From contig JBOZIK010000001.1 in NCBI GenBank assembly GCA_051453625.1, positions 36,449,334-36,513,333 on the forward strand: DNA of 64,000 bases. The letters are read 5' to 3'. Origin of the DNA: Welwitschia mirabilis. Lineage: Eukaryota; Gnetophyta; Gnetopsida; Welwitschiales. The notes under the pieces are model-generated. The model was not told where the DNA came from. It worked only from the letters and a program-made list of their open reading frames with translations, and did not search any database. A program made the translations under genes and the position numbers. Positions 24,560 through 36,681 of this stretch are shown here, piece after piece (the first letter of the stretch is position 1; the number at the start of each line of letters is the position of its first letter).

Positions 24560-24850
24560 AGATCTTTTTTAAATGTTTCTAATTTACATTGGTAATTTTC
24601 TATTATTTGGTTGACTACAAGTTGAGAGTTACAAATATCTTAATTTTGTGGACTTTAATTTCAATGTATTAGCTGTTTCTCATGTGGTGGCCTCATATTC
24701 TGCAATGCTGTTTGTGCAAATAAACTTGATCTTAAATGAAAGGACAAGAATGATTTATTTGGCAAAAAGAAGACTATTCTTGCTTTAACATCATTAGCAT
24801 TTTTAGATTCATCAAAGTACATAGTTGTGTCTCAATCTTTTTATTGAATA
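24560..24850 (-). pseudogene. Gypsy RNase H fragment
   Basis: The minus strand gives 'YFDESKNANDVKARIVFFL', 'KSFLSFKIKFICTNSIAEYE' and 'ATT', the pattern of plant Tat-type RNase H with the conserved N-x-AEYEA box. Stops follow soon after. It sits between RT and integrase as expected. Confidence 0.7.
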
Positions 24851-25489
24851 TGAGGTATATCGCTTCATCAGGGAATTCCTTGATGCTATCTAATATAGAT
24901 CTTCTTCTCTAAAGAATTGAGATAATTAAGCAGTAATGCATTAACCTTTAACTGATTTTTGGTAGATAAACTCAAGATCAAATTTGGCTAACATTGAGGT
25001 CCATCTAGTCAACCTTGTACTTTCATTTGAAAATTCTAGTAGATGCTTTAGGACATTTCTATCCTTGATGACATAAGTTTTGTTATAGTCATTTAATGTC
25101 TAAATTTTTGTGATGCAAGTCCTAGAGTAAGGCATATCTTTTCCACATTCAAATAATTGATCTCATGCTTATGTCAGGTTTGAATGATATAATATATTAA
25201 ATGCTCCGCATGATCTTGATTTTGTTATACAATTAGTGCACTTATAGCTTTATTAGCATGTGTCAAGTATAGTTGAAATAGAAGTTTTCGATTCGGTGGA
25301 CTCAAAACCAGGGGATTTATTAAGTATTACTTGATTCAATCTAATGCATTTTGACAATTTTGATTCCATTCAAACCTTATATTCTTTTTGAGTGAGTGAA
25401 GAAATGGTTAGCATCAATCTATTAATGAAGAGATGAATCTTTAAATTGATTAGAACCTTCTTTGGAAACCTCATAATTCAAAGATGTTT

Positions 25490-26480
25490 CTAGGAGTTGA
25501 CATTTCTAGGATGGCTTCGATCTTTTTATTGTCAACTTTAGTTCCCCTTTTTAACACTATGAACCTTGCCTGGTACTATATATATACAACCATATCTGCG
25601 TTAATTATATAACCCAGAACTTTCCCCCTCATAACACCCCACGCATCAACGGGGTTGTACGGGGAGGACACTATACGGTAGTTTCACCCGGGGTTGGTGG
25701 TTTCTTTATACACGACTACCTTACCTGGCTACATGGTAACTTATCAGATGGCACCTCAAATGTACATTTCTTGGGATTAAATTGGAGATTAAATTTATTA
25801 GCCATTTGAAATATCTTGGTATGATGTTTGAGGTGATTTCTAGCTTCTTTTGAATTAATTACTATGTCATTAACATAATTTTCAGCATTTTGATGCATGG
25901 AATTGTGGAAGATGTATGGCACGGCTCTTTGGTAGGTTGCCCTAGCATTTTTAAGTTCAAATGGCATCATAACATAATAAAATAAACCCCATGGTGTAAT
26001 GAATGTTGTCATGGGCTAATCCTTGAGTTAGATGTATATTTGGTAACAGCTTGAGTATCCATCCATAAAAGATAGAAGTTCACACATGGTTGTGTTATCA
26101 ACTAATATGTCTACAATTGGGAGAGGGGAATCATCTTTGAAGATGACCTTATTGAGATCCTAAAAGTCAAGGCATTCTAATTGATCGATTCTTTTTCATA
26201 ACTACGAGCATGTTAGATACCCAATCATAGTAATTAATGGTTCAAATAAAGCTTATAGTTCAAAGTCTTTATAGGTCTTCTTTAATAGCCAATTCCAATT
26301 TTGGACTTAACTTTCGATCTTTAAGCTTTATTGGCATCGCCCCAAGTTTGGTGATTATGTTGTGCATGGTCACATTTTTGTCTAACCCAGGCATGTCTTT
26401 ATAGTGCCATGCAAAAATATGTTTATTTTCTAGCAAGGCCTTTTCTAAGTAATCTTTTAACATTTTGATTTACATGATTA
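25490..26480 (-). pseudogene. Gypsy reverse transcriptase, interrupted
   Basis: Two open pieces on the minus strand: 26463-26269 with 'KHIFAWHYKDMPGLDKNVTM', and 26012-25716 with 'TPWGLFYYVMMPFELKNARA' and 'YVNDIVINSKEARNHLKHH' then 'FNLQFNPKKCTFEVPSDKL'. The catalytic box reads YVND, not YVDD. Homology is cut at the end of the second piece by a GC-rich insertion (about 25562-25732) and resumes beyond it with a sequence matching 'GIEVDNKKIEAIL'-type RT ends. Confidence 0.88.
25562..25732. mobile_element. Short GC-rich insertion in the Gypsy RT
   Basis: About 140-170 bp, notably GC-rich against its host, interrupts RT homology. It is bordered by imperfect direct repeats ACCTTGCCTGGTAC (25563-25576) and ACCTTACCTGGCTAC (25718-25732). 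These could be target duplications of a small non-autonomous element or filler. No terminal inverted repeats or coding signal were seen. Confidence 0.45.
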
Positions 26481-26909
26481 CTAGTCTTTAGTATGTTCTC
26501 TGGGACTTTTTGATCAAATTTAAAATTGTAAGTGTGAATTTGTTATTCTTGGGATAAAGATGGTTTACCTTCATAAATCTCTTCCTACCCCTCAACGTGT
26601 TGATATTCTTATTCTTGTGGGTTTTGTTGTTTTAATCTTCTCTTCTCTTATGACAAGGTGAATAAGTTTGATGGTGAAAAATCAATTAAATCTAGCTTAA
26701 TGATTCTTATCATCTCTTTCCCATGGTATTGGAAGTTTAGGGTTTAACCCTTTATTGATTTAAGAGCATATATCTTCATTCTCATTGTAACACAATGTAA
26801 TGCTATTAACCCTAGGTATATAAAAGTTACTTTGAGTAGTTATGATTATTGAAACCAGAGAAAAATTATCAAAATTTTTAGAAGGAGGAACAGGGTTAGT
26901 TATTTTCCT

Positions 26910-28929
26910 TAGTAATAATAAGCGCCCCTCCCCTGCCTTTTTTTTGCATATAATAAACCATGATTGTCTTTTGGTATGAAGGAATTTTTTTGGGATATTA
27001 TAGATTTATGTTAACTTCCTAATGTTTAGGGTATGGCCCAAAATAAGATGAAAGCTTTTTTTTTGGTAAATAATCTTTGGGATTAATGAACGTTGGGTTA
27101 CAATATTTGTTGCCTCCTTGTTTTTGAGAGATTTCTTTGGCCAACGGTTATATGGGGATGTGGTAAGTCAAGCGATTAAAGGGGATATTTTGCTTTGAGA
27201 ATTCCTAAATAGGTGGGAAGGGGCCTTTTATTTATTGAAAAAGGATCTAATTTCAAGATAGTTAATACCTTGTAAAAAACAAGTGATTACCTCCCTTATT
27301 TTATGTTTTGTTATGGGTGAAAAAGGGGGATTTTAGGATTATGATTTGGAAGGCCTCTCAACAAAACTTGCTAATGCCAGAGGTTCTAAGAGACAAAGAC
27401 ATGAAACTGACTACACTTATAGATGCTATAAAGGAACATTAGAATGGGTAAATCTCTTGTTTAGCATTCTATTCTTTTGATTGAGGGAGTTGTATCTCCG
27501 TGGGTGATTTTTCTACCTTTTTTTTTTTTTGGCCATGTTTTCATTTCTTTAGGGGTCTTTTCCACTAATTTCCTGTGCTTTTTTTTGGTATTTACTCTTT
27601 CTCTCCTTGATTTCCTCTACATTTTTTATCGTTTTGTGTTCATTTTGACCCTTTTCTCTAAAATGGCTGTGTTTCCATAAGGGGTTTTAGAGTTTTCTTT
27701 ATAGTTTAATAACAAGTCAATGCAAGTTCCTTTAATACATTTAAAGAGTCTATTTGATCTTAAACACACAAGCGAGGCTACAAAAGAAAACCTTTGGAAA
27801 CTTTCTAATTCTGTTAAACAAAAGGTTAATAATTATTGGGGCACTTCTATTAGTAAAGATAATGTTTGGAGGCATAAATATTTTCCTTTATTAGAGATGT
27901 TTGTCATAAGAATTTCAGGGAATAAAAAATGATCTAGCTTTCCCTCTTGGATTTTGGCCTTATGTTATGAGATTTTAATGCTTCAAGTTAAATTTAAATG
28001 GTGGACTTTTTTTTTGAGAAATAGAATGGTTAACATGATTGAATATGCTTTGAATGTGTCCACATTTCCCTTTTACTATAATTGGCACCTAGCAATTCTT
28101 GGTCTTTCTCATACTAGAGATGCTTCATTGAAAGGTAACTTTATTTTGAGTTCAAATTTCAATGACCTTTGGAAAGACTTATTTTCCTATTTTCATCTCC
28201 TAATGATGATAATGGAGGGACTCAAAGGGATGTGGGTGATGAGATTAACTATAGTAGGGGTTTTGGTACTCTAGGTGACGCTTGTTCAGAACAAGTTGAA
28301 GAGAGAATGAAGAAATTGGAGACCAAAACCACTTGTGTTAAAAAGGTAAAGTTAGTGGATTTAATCCTCCATAGTCTTTTTGGGATTGATGAGCTTAATT
28401 CAAAACTTAAGAATGATGGGGGATTGAAAGATGAGGCATTGAGAAAGATAAATGATGTTGTGAATACTATGACAAAATCAGGTATTGATAGCATTTTTTT
28501 TCTTTTTTTTGGGTACCATTTCCATTTCTTTCATTCTTTTTATATGGCTCTTTGTATGAATGACATTTTTTTTAATTATTGTGACTCTTATGTTTCTCCC
28601 TTTTTAATGTGATGACAAGATATGTTAATGTTTTAATTTCACTGAAGAATGAGAAGGATAAGGATTAGGTAAATGGCAGGTTCAGCCATCCCCCACTTCC
28701 CATTAGTAAGGAGGACATTGCAAGTAATTCAATGGTCTTGAATTCCCCTTTTCATATTATTTATTTTGTTGTTCCTATTTATTTTAGAAGTTAATGCTTA
28801 GGCTTTTTTTTAATTTTGTTCTATCTCAAATATGGCTCTTGACTCCTTGTTCCGCTTGGATAAGGAAATGAACCTTTTTTTGATGTTGATTTAATCAAAA
28901 CAAACTTAAAATAGGCTTTATGAAAAGTA
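26910..28929 (+). other. Unidentified coding-like fragments, left of the LTR pair
   Basis: Interrupts the Gypsy remnant. Plus-strand open pieces at 27720-27932 ('ATKENLWKLSNSVKQKVNNY') and 28169-28490 ('ACSEQVEERMKKLETKTT', 'LNSKLKNDGGLKDEALRKIN') look more protein-like than their surroundings and are partly Lys/Glu-rich, suggestive of coiled coil. Stops and frameshifts separate them. I do not recognise a family. The block seems to continue at 30860-31270, beyond the LTR insertion. It may be a retroelement gag region or a captured gene. Confidence 0.35.
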
Positions 28930-28934
28930 CATTT

Positions 28935-29877
28935 TGTTAACATAAAAGCACCATAAAAAAGATATCAAAAAAACATTATGAACGCATTCATGGAGATGCA
29001 CTTAGTTGTGGCCATCTGTAAGAAGCACTGAATGATCTTTTGAAAGAGCAACACGCAAAATTAACCGAGAACAGGGAAGAAACCACGAAAAACCATGCAC
29101 AGAGGTGAGGAAAAGAGCGCAACCAAAGGGTACGCATAGAAATCCACAAAAGCAGAAGGGACATGTAACAAAGAAGCACAACATGAGATGATGATGCCAC
29201 AGCACGCAAAGGAAGACCAAAGCACTGTCAGAAGAAACACAACAACCCTTTTAAGAAGTAGCCGATGAAGGAGAAAATCAGATGCATAAAGAGGACAGAG
29301 CTGCATGATGCGCTGGTTGCAAGAAGCCGCGAGGGCAGCAAAGAGCCCACACGGTCAAACACATAGGTAGAGCAATGAGGTGCCAGGCGTGATGGTGTGC
29401 AACAAGCACAAAAGTGCAAGGCGTAGAGTGCAAGCGATGGCAGAACCGCGTCGTGCTGACAGGAGCAAAGAACAACATGAATGCAATGTAGGCATAGCAT
29501 GATGATAGTGACATGAGTAGCCAAAAGTGGCCGTAAAGGTGGTGCTTGAGTGCATAAAGCACATACAATGCTAAACAGGTCAGATAACATGCATAGGCGC
29601 AGGTGGTAAAGAGTAGCCAAAAAAAATGCCGGAGATCGCCGAAGAGTCACATAGAATAAGGTAGCAAGGGAGGAGCCTTGGGCGAGAAGGAGCGGCCATA
29701 GGCATGAAGAAACACACTGGAAAAGCACTTGATGAACAGTACCTAGGCGGTGTTGACAAACCCATGTCAAGGTGCTAGTTATATAGCAGACAAGCGCTGT
29801 TAATTTACGAGCATTCCTGTGGGCAGACAACTCATCTGTGCCTCTGAAGATGTGCCCCATTTGAGATACACCTAATA
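28935..29877 (-). repeat. 3' LTR of the LTR-only element
   Basis: 943 bp; plus-strand ends are TGTTAACA (left) and CCTAATA (right), the latter an altered CTAACA. It carries about 125 bp (roughly 29633-29757) missing from the other LTR. A TATA-like CTATATAAC lies near 29778-29786 on the minus strand. Confidence 0.9.
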
Positions 29878-29936
29878 ATCTCCCCCTTGGCTCAAATTTG
29901 ATTATGAACTAGAGACACCCTGGCTCCGATACCACT
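29878..29936 (-). other. Internal domain: primer site and polypurine tract only
   Basis: On the minus strand: AGTGGTATCGGAGCCAGGG (tRNA-iMet type primer site), a short spacer, and AAGGGGGAGATTA, the polypurine tract adjoining the 3' LTR. There is no room for coding sequence. Both replication signals look well kept. Confidence 0.9.
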
Positions 29937-30772
29937 TGTTAACATAAAAGCACTGTCAAAAAGATATCAAAAAAACATTGTGAACGCATTCATGGAGATG
30001 CACTTGGTTGCGCCCATCTGTAAGCAGCACTGAATGATCATTTGTAAGAGCAACGTGCAAAATTGACCAAGCATAGGTAAAAGGCTGGCAAGCACTATTG
30101 TTAGGGCATGGAAGAAACCGCGAAAAACCATGCACAAAGGCGAGGAAAAGAGTGTAGCCAAAGGGCATGTATAGAAATCCACAAAAGTAGAACGGGTGTG
30201 TAACAAAGAAGCCCAGCATGAGGTGATGACACGACAGCACGCAAAGGAAGACTAAAGCGCTGCTAGAAGAAACAGAGTGACCCTTTCAAGAAGCGGCCGA
30301 TGAAGGAGAAAATCGGATGCATAAAGAGGATGGAGCTACACGACGTGCTGGTTGCAGGGAGCCACGAGGGCAGTAAAGAGAACACACGATCAAACGCACA
30401 GGCAGAGCAACAAGGTGCCAGACGCGATGGTGTGCAACAAGTGCAAAAGTGCAAGGCACAGAGTGCAAGCAATGGCAGAACCGCATCATGCTGACACAAG
30501 CAAAGAACGACGCGAACGCAATGCAGGCATAACGTGGGGATAGCGACGTGAGAAGCCCAAAGTGGCCTTAAAGATGACGCTTGAGTGCACAAAGCACGCA
30601 CAACGCTAAACAGGCCAGATAACACACATAGGTGCAGGTGGCAAGGAGTAGCCAAACTGATGTCAAGGTGCTGGTTATATAGCAGACAAACGCCATTAGT
30701 TTGCGAGCATTCCTATGGGCGGACAACTCATCTGTGCCTCTGAAGGTGTGCCCCATTTAAGCCATACTAACA
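29937..30772 (-). repeat. 5' LTR of the LTR-only element
   Basis: 836 bp with plus-strand ends TGTTAACA and CTAACA, so TG...CA. It has a short segment near 30068-30110 absent from the other LTR. A TATA-like TATATAAC is at 30674-30681 on the minus strand. Confidence 0.9.
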
Positions 30773-30777
30773 CATTT

Positions 30778-31560
30778 GCTTAAACTTCTAGATAACAATG
30801 TTACAATAAGATCTACATAGTTTTTAAGAGGCAAAGCATGAATTTAATCAATCTATTAAAGGTTTTATGCAGTTGGGTCATGAGAACAGAGCGTTTAAGG
30901 CCAAAACATTAGAGTTGAATTCAAAGCTGGGTAATTTATATGAGTTATACCTTGAATCAAAGCATGATGCTTTGAAAACTAACTTCTATTTTTCTATTTT
31001 GAAGGATGATAAAAATATTTGTTTGATATATTGGTCAATGAAATATAGGAGAGAGAGTAATTGTTAAAGCTCTTAAAAGAAGAAATGCTATTCAGATGAA
31101 ATTACTTAAACATTATAGAGAGAAGTCCAATCAACTTCAACTATATTATCACTCTCTTCGTAAAAAGTTAGACAAAGAAGTTATAGATAGTAAATAGATA
31201 GAAGATTTAAGAAACCACATTCAAGTCTTAGAGGAGGAAAGGACAAAAAAAGGACATCTTTTAGGGGCTTGGATAACTTCCTCGAAGAGAATAGGCTGCA
31301 CAATTTTTAAAGAATTTTATGCATACATCTGCTGAGTTTTATTTTGAAAAAAGAGCTCATTTTATGCTTGTTTTTATTGTTCTTTTACTTTATTTTTCTT
31401 TTTCTTTTTTTTTTTTTTTTTGGTTAATTATATATTACAGATGGCTTAAAGAAATATGTCTCATCATTTAGAGAGGAAGATAATATTATTAGCAAGAAAT
31501 TAAAAATGTTGGATAGGAAATAGAGAGGGCAGAATAGTTATGTAAAATGCTATTTACAAG
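30778..31560 (+). other. Unidentified coding-like fragment, right of the LTR pair
   Basis: Plus-strand pieces 'LGHENRAFKAKTLELNSKLG' (30870), 'KALKRRNAIQMKLLKHYREK' and 'QVLEEERTKKGHLLGAW' (31065-31280) are rich in Lys, Glu and Leu and read like a coiled coil. They look like the continuation of the block left of 28935. A T-run (31403-31421) follows. Family not recognised. Confidence 0.35.
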
Positions 31561-32099
31561 GATATGATTACAGGCACACATTTCCTTCCCCACATGTGGT
31601 AGTTTTGGTATATATTTTTGGTTTTGAAACCATGACATTTGTGATAGTTGGCATAATGTCTATAAATTTGAAATTTGCTAATGGTTGGAGAGGCTTATCT
31701 TGCTTTCTTGGTTTACTTTGTTGGGTATCATGGAAATATGACTACAACATGTTATCATGTTTATTATTAATATGTAGCTCAGTTTGTTTTGTTGGTTTAT
31801 TTATTTGAGCATTATGATCAGTTGGATATAGAATGCTGCCATACTTGCTGTTGTGTTCATTATGAGCACTATTATTAGGCCTATTTGTTGGTTTTGATTC
31901 ATTTTATTAGGCATTATAATCTTCATGAATATTGTAATGCCCACTTTGGTAAATGTTTTTCATTTTATCAAATTGTTGTTTGGGGCAGCTCTCATGTATC
32001 TTGTCTTTTAAACTTTGATTCTGATGTGTTCCACCTTTCACTTTTGACACAATAGGATCTTTTCATAAGGAATTTCCAAAACCAAATTTTTTATAGGAG
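31561..32099. other. Unassigned stretch
   Basis: No supported gene. It may contain one border of the DNA that splits the Gypsy remnant. The plus-strand ORF at 31596-31808 is hydrophobic and looks like chance. Confidence 0.4.
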
Positions 32100-33950
32100 A
32101 TTTCAATTTTTTGATGGAAAATGGAAATCACTAGTTGGGTTTTAACTATTCATGGTTTGCATAATAAAATATTAAAAGTTAAAAAATGTTTAACCACTTG
32201 GAATTCTGTTTCTATAACTAAATCATTCACTTTGATGGGTAACAAAATTTTCTCAAGTATTGGAGCCTTATGTTCATTTAACCCTTTGACTAAAGTGGCC
32301 TATTTGGAGTTTATTTTATTAAGCAATTTTATTTTTTCTAAATAAGCTTTTGTGATGATGTTTATTTTAGCTCGAGTATCAACAAATGTTCTCTGAACAT
32401 TAAAATTTCCAACATTAATTGAAATTTATAGGAGGTCTTGACATAAGATTTCATAGGAAATTTGTTTAATCTCTAGATTCAAAAACATGATTGGTTGGCT
32501 TTCAGGTTTGTTTTGAGTTTCAACTTGGGTTAATATGGCTAGGCATTAATCATGAATTTTTATAAATTTCTATGAAAACTTGTTTATACTCTATTAACTA
32601 TTCATTAAAGGAAATAAATGAACTTTAAATCGATTTTGAGATGACTCCTTATCCATCGTGGCCAAAAAAGGATTTTTATGTATTTGTTCATTTGCTTTGT
32701 GAATAATGTAGATGTTGTACCCAAAAAAATTCGATGTCCCTTCATCATTGCTATCTGTTTACCTTTTTTATCATTTGGTGGTAAGGGATTCTTAAAAATT
32801 TCCAGGAATTCATTAGGATTAGCTAGATCATCTTGGTTTGGTTTACTTTTTTTTCTTAATTAGATCTTACACAATCTATTTTAGGTTCACACATTTTTCT
32901 ATGTCATGTCCTTTAACCCTATGATATTGGCAAAATTCCTCTTCTTTATACCATCTTAGCTTAGGTGAATTAGGGTCTATTGCCTTTGTGATGAGAGCTT
33001 AATGATGTTTTTAAAATTTCAACATAAGAAATTTACTTTTGTAAATGTCCTTCCTAACTTTTTATTTTGGGCAAAGTTGTGATTAGATTTGAAAGTTTTA
33101 TCCTTAGCTTAAAGTGGGGGAAGATTTTATTATTATTGTTGTTGTTGTTGAGGTTTAATGATTGGTATAGATTTTTATTGGAGTTGGGATTTCTTTTGCC
33201 CTATTAATCAATTTTCATGTCTATTTTTAGGCTTCATTCCTTTTTTATTACCCCTTTTCCTTTTCAATAGTTTCAATTCATTTGGCTAATTCCATGACTC
33301 AATCAAATGTTTCAATTTTTTGCATTCTTAAATTTTCTAATACAAAGGGTATATAACACTTCACACATAGACCTACTATGTGTTTATCTAACAGGGTGTA
33401 TTCTAATTATAGTACTACAATCTTTCATCTTTGTGCATGATTCGTGATGTTTTCTTCATATGATTGCTTTAGGCTGATCAAGTTCTCTAGTAAAATTGAG
33501 TGTATAATGTTAATCACATATTGTTTTATAAATTCTTCAAACATCATTTTCAAATTCTAATGGAGTGTGTTGGCAATATGTGATAGCACTCAATTGTGTG
33601 TTTGTTTAAGGAATGATAGAATAAATGGGATGCTATGTTTGCATCAATTCAAAATAATCCATAGCTATGTTTAAAGTTTCTAATGTGGATTTTTGGATCC
33701 TTAGCTTTAGTGAATATTTCAAATTTGGAAATTTATCATGGAAATAATTTCTTTACAGGTACTAATGGATGAACAAATGTATCAATTATCTTAAGATATA
33801 CATAGGGGTTAACTTCGGATAAATATTCTTTTAGTGGTTTTATTATTTCAAAAAGATCCCCTAATTCTAATGACCCTTGTATGGAAGTTTTGGAATGATT
33901 ATTGTCTATGGGGATTTTAATTGTTCATCGAGCAATTCAATATATGAGAT
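32100..33950 (-). pseudogene. Gypsy gag and protease remnant
   Basis: Minus strand. Gag-like acidic sequence 'DEDEERYQQLRELLIEKS' lies near 33990-33930. The knuckle-like motif 'EEFCQYHRVKGHDIEKC' near 32940-32890 is typical of plant Gypsy gag proteins. Protease follows with 'FVDTRAKINIITKAYLEKI' at about 32390-32333, where Arg replaces the Gly of the catalytic DTG. Many stops interrupt. It is placed upstream of RT on the same strand, as expected for one element. Confidence 0.75.
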
Positions 33951-34330
33951 TTTTCTATCAAGAGTTCTCTTAGTTGTTGATATCTTTCTTCATCCTCATC
34001 ACTTTTGTTGTTGTCTTGTTTATTATCATCTTGGTTTGGATTTGAAAATAAGCCTTCTAGTATGTTTAAGACCTTTTATGCTACCTTAACCTCTCGTCCA
34101 CTTCTCCAGTTTAATAGTGATCCCCAAAATGTCTTGTGAGCTTTGAATTTTGAGTCTTGTCAGCATTTAAATCAAGTTTTTAGTTAGTATCTTATATTTG
34201 GCCTTTAAGATGATCTTAGAACTAGTGTTGATTGGCATTTCATATGTTTTTCCTAATTGGACATTTTAAGTGTCCCACTAGGCATGCCAAAAACTATTGA
34301 AATAATTTTTTTCTTATTATTTTTTTGAAG

Positions 34331-34565
34331 ATATAGTAGTAGGTAAATTTTATGTCACACAAATGCCCAGTGGAGTTTAGGCTTATGGAATTTAAGCCAT
34401 TTGTATTCCCTGCCGATAGCGGGTAGGTAATTGTATTCCAAACAAATGCCCAGTGGCATCTGGGCTTGCGAAATCTATTCCGTTAGTATTCGATGCCACT
34501 GTTAGGGTTTGAACTTTGAACCTTTGGGTTCATGTATCTGTGACCTTACCACTGTGGTAAGTAGT
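34331..34565 (-). mobile_element. tRNA-derived SINE
   Basis: On the minus strand it begins with a tRNA-like head: ACCACAGTGGTAAGGTC (A-box-like, near 34545-34560) and AGTTCAAACCCTA (B-box-like, near 34503-34515). A body follows in which the phrase CCACTGGGCATTTGT occurs twice about 80 bp apart, and it ends in TACTACTATATCTTC plus an A-rich tract. Such elements are transcribed by RNA polymerase III and moved by LINE enzymes. The internal repeat suggests a dimeric body. Target duplications were not resolved. Confidence 0.65.
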
Positions 34566-35724
34566 CATTGATAAAATGTCTCATTTTTCAAAGTTAGTGC
34601 TATGGTTCAACTATGAAGATGTCTTGCTTATAAAGATTGGCATAACATTAATTTTTTTGAGGTAAATTTTATTACTCCAAATGATCTTATTTCTTGTTAA
34701 GTGAATAAAGTGATCTTTTGGTTAATTAACTTAGGTAGATAATTTACGTACCTAAATTAACAAAAGATGAGGCTTTAGTATTTATCTTGCATCTTATTAT
34801 TTAAGTATGAATTTAGCAAGGATAAAATAAATTTGAATTGATAAAATTCAAATCTTGATATTAAAATTGATTTCTAAGGGTTTGTAATTATGATTAAAAT
34901 AGATGTAATCTAAATTATCTAAGGTTAAATCATTTTCACTCCAAATTGTAAGCAAAACAAATTAAATCTAAACATTTGGATGTAATCCGAAATAATAGGA
35001 TGTTGAATTTTTGAGAAATAAAATAGTTTTCAAAATTGATAAACCAAAATGATACCTTAAATGACTGAAACCTAAGATTTCATAACTTAATCCACTTTTT
35101 TTTGGATAAATATGAATTCCATAATTTGGTCCTAAATCTGAATTTATAGAAAATTGATTATGAATATAAAAAAATTATTATTTTGACAAAATGACTTAAA
35201 AAGAGTAAAAGCTAATTTCTGACAAATAATATGAATATAAAAGTATAAAAATTAAAAAATAATTTTTTAGATATGAATTATCGTAAAACATATTTAAACT
35301 ACAGAAACAAATTTTAGAATCTGAGTTTTAATAATTAAAATGAATTTTATATGGAAGATCTTAGAACATCTGATATTCTACATCCAGAAATTAACTTTGA
35401 GATAGAGAAAGTAGTTTCTAAGAAGAAAATCTCAATTTACAAATTAAATCTGAATTATCTATGCTTGAACATGTAAGAACATGATGGAAAAAAATGGAAA
35501 ATAATACTTCAAAGACAAAATAGACATAGAAAAAGAGATTTAGACCTTACTATTTTAGTAAATGATAGGATAGAATTGAAAAGGATGACTTTCTTAAGCT
35601 TCTTGACAACTTGAGCTTGTTAGATAATGGCTTCATTATTCGTTGCTACAATGTCTAGTATTTTTGATGTTTTTTGAACATTTTTTGGATTTACCCACTT
35701 GATCTTCTATTGTTTGGACCTTTC
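34566..35724. other. AT-rich stretch, nothing identified
   Basis: Very AT-rich sequence between the SINE and the left end of copy B. No coding, RNA or repeat-end signal seen. Confidence 0.5.
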
Positions 35725-36681
35725 ATGATTTGATTATTTTCTAGGGACTAGCAAAAGCTTGGGTTTAGGTGAAACGATGAAAAAAAATTTTACACTATGA
35801 ATAATATATTGTATGCATAGCTATATATTAGAAACATAGAATTAATATTTAGTTTACATAAATAATAGCAATTGTCTTTCATATTTAGGCATTACTTTAA
35901 AATTAGAATCTAGGATTACATATTGATTATAGTGCATAAATTAGTAACTAATAAAAATAGTATTATAGTTTTATAGGTTTATGTGCACATAGAGGATGAT
36001 GACAAGTGTCATAACAATTAGTAACGGAGAATTAACATGAAAAGAAGAAAGAAAAATAATCCATTACATACTAATGGCACATGGCAAGTGAAGGCAAAAT
36101 TTATTATGAAAAGTGGAGGCAAAATTTATTCTAACTCCCTTAGATTCATGCATAACATGTGATAATGTACTTATTTAATATAGTAGGAGGAGTTATTCAT
36201 TCTTGTACAAGTGTCCTCCATTTAATTCCCTAAATACTAATATAAATACAACTAAAGATATCATTATGGGAATTTTTTTTTGTACACTTGCATAACATCC
36301 AGGAATGATAGCAAGATTTGGAATCAACCTTAGAGTACTCTTCTTCATTTTCATTGTGACCTACAAAGCAAAACTATTTGTGATCAGTTTATTTACTTTA
36401 CTATAAGTATTATATTTCTAAAAAGAATATATTTTTATTATGATTTTATTTAATAATTTATTAAATATTGCATAACTGAAAAGTATCTTTTAAAATGTTA
36501 TTTTACTTTGTTTGCATGCTGAAAAGTATTGTGAAATAATATATTACTTGAAAAAGTAATAATCTATCTTATCTTACTCCTCTATCTAATGCTAGATAGG
36601 TATTAGAATATTATAGTGCTTAGAAATAGGTGTTGTCTAGCATTATTTTACTATTGTTCTTACATTACATAACCCCCTAAT

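Larger units (their letters stand above)
28935..30772 (-). mobile_element. LTR-only (TRIM-like) Copia derivative
   Basis: Two long LTRs flank only about 59 bp. The internal piece, read on the minus strand, starts with primer site AGTGGTATCGGAGCCAGG and ends with polypurine tract AAGGGGGAGATTA. Target duplications CATTT are exact (28930-28934 and 30773-30777). No gag or pol remains, so mobility would need proteins from a related Copia. LTRs of 836 and 943 bp are longer than those usual for TRIMs. It is much richer in GC than its surroundings. Long minus-strand ORFs inside the LTRs (up to 210 codons at 29228-29860) are not conserved between the two LTRs and are probably chance. Confidence 0.92.
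23690..34330 (-). mobile_element. Decayed Gypsy element split by about 5 kb of other DNA
   Basis: On the minus strand, from high to low coordinates: gag with CQYH knuckle and protease (34.3-32.1 kb), an interruption (about 32.1-26.9 kb), then RT, RNase H and integrase (26.9-23.7 kb). The order is that of Gypsy elements. The RNase H and gag motifs resemble the plant Tat-like group. It ends abruptly inside the integrase at about 23700, and no LTRs were recognised. That the two halves are one element is inference from matching strand, order and decay. Confidence 0.7.

Noticed and set aside
29228-29860. 210-codon open frame on the minus strand
   Set aside because: Lies within an LTR, is Cys/Leu/His-rich without known motifs, and is not preserved in the sister LTR (about 130 codons, different extent). 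GC-rich LTR sequence explains long chance frames.
28935-30772. Two tandem copies of a GC-rich unit as a simple duplication
   Set aside because: Exact CATTT target duplications, TG/CA ends, primer site and polypurine tract show they are LTRs of one inserted element.
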